Positions 5,530 to 5,699 of a DNA stretch of 5,699 nt are shown one piece after another. Under the pieces are notes generated by a model that had not been told where the DNA came from, searched no databases, and worked only from the letters and a program-made list of their open reading frames with translations. Position 1 is the first letter of the stretch, and every line of letters starts with the position of its first letter. This stretch comes from Spirochaetota bacterium (GTDB lineage Bacteria > Spirochaetota > Spirochaetia > Sphaerochaetales > Sphaerochaetaceae). The DNA lies in NCBI GenBank assembly GCA_023401595.1, contig JAEXDQ010000045.1, forward strand, positions 1 to 5,699, read 5' to 3'. Made by a program: the position numbers and the translations under genes.

Positions 5530-5699
5530 TTATTGCGCGAGGTGGTTGGCCATGCGGGAGGCCATCCTCACAGCGTTCTCGAACGCGCTCGTCCTCACCA
5601 CGCCCTTGCCCGCTATGTCGTACGCCGTGCCGTGCGCGCACGTCACTATCGGCGCCGGCAGCCCTCCCGCTATCGTGATCCCCTGGTCGAACCCCTTCA
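5530..5699 (-). CDS. PdxA-family dehydrogenase, C-terminal part (begins beyond the right edge)
   Basis: The last 55 codons and the TAA stop are visible. The segment reads KGFDQGITIAGGLPAPIVTC followed by AHGTAYDIAGKG. GFDxGxxxxxGLP then HGTAxDIAGKG is the C-terminal signature of the PdxA family, and the His of HGTA is a conserved metal/substrate ligand. The HLAQ tail ends 17 nt before tctB, and the tctB ribosome site (AAGGGG) begins just after the stop, so this gene is in the transporter operon. As with the PdxA-like gene at the left edge, codons end mostly in G or C but Ile is usually ATA, and Arg AGG is used twice. With the N-terminal half outside, a PdxA2-type catabolic enzyme cannot be separated from biosynthetic PdxA by sequence; its linkage to a TTT transporter favours the former. 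Confidence 0.88.
   Translation of the reverse strand, partial: KGFDQGITIAGGLPAPIVTCAHGTAYDIAGKGVVRTSAFENAVRMASRMANHLAQ

Noticed and set aside
5513..5641. A 43-residue N-terminal extension of tctB
   Set aside because: The extension lies within the upstream PdxA-like coding region in another frame, has antisense-like composition, and the ATG at 5512 has a good ribosome-binding site and gives a normal TctB N-terminus.
1..5699. CRISPR arrays, tRNA/rRNA genes, insertion sequences, defence or phage genes
   Set aside because: None seen: no regularly spaced repeats, no transposase or integrase motifs, and no cloverleaf or rRNA-like stretches were found by reading both strands.

Overview
This window is bacterial accessory metabolism: every supported gene lies on the minus strand, so it is transcribed from right to left. 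The host is probably a moderately GC-rich anaerobe of spirochaete type. This rests mainly on the signal peptide of the solute-binding protein, which ends in an FANGQGEAA-like junction that I associate with Sphaerochaeta/Treponema-type binding proteins. That is a weak clue, not an assignment.

Layout in order of transcription: (1) the last 55 codons of a PdxA-family dehydrogenase (5530-5699); (2) tctB (5045-5512) and (3) tctA (3521-5035), the small and large membrane subunits of a tripartite tricarboxylate transporter (TTT); (4) tctC (2450-3442), its exported solute-binding protein; (5) an Asp/Glu/hydantoin racemase-superfamily protein (1655-2311) that has only the first of the two catalytic cysteines; (6) a xylose-isomerase-like TIM-barrel sugar isomerase/epimerase (716-1627, GTG start); (7) a minus-strand Rho-independent terminator (591-643). 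After an AT-rich intergenic region of about 400 bp carrying two LacI-type palindromes, a second PdxA-family gene begins (1-178, cut by the window edge).

Genes 1-6 look like one operon: short gaps, ribosome-binding sites overlapping or abutting upstream stops, and one strong terminator at the end. The exceptions are two hairpin-bearing gaps on either side of tctC, which probably give the binding protein its own expression level. Functionally this reads as uptake of a small carboxylate (TTT), isomerisation or epimerisation (TIM-barrel enzyme, racemase-like enzyme) and oxidation, possibly with decarboxylation, of a phosphorylated hydroxy acid (PdxA-like enzymes). PdxA-like enzymes outside vitamin B6 synthesis are known from four-carbon sugar-acid (threonate/erythronate) catabolism, where they work after a DUF1537 kinase. 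No kinase is in the window, so the substrate is not settled.

The most notable points are the two PdxA-family genes bracketing the transporter operon and sharing a codon signature unlike the central genes, the one-cysteine racemase-like enzyme, the RNA structures around tctC, and the tandem palindromic operator before the second pdxA-like gene.
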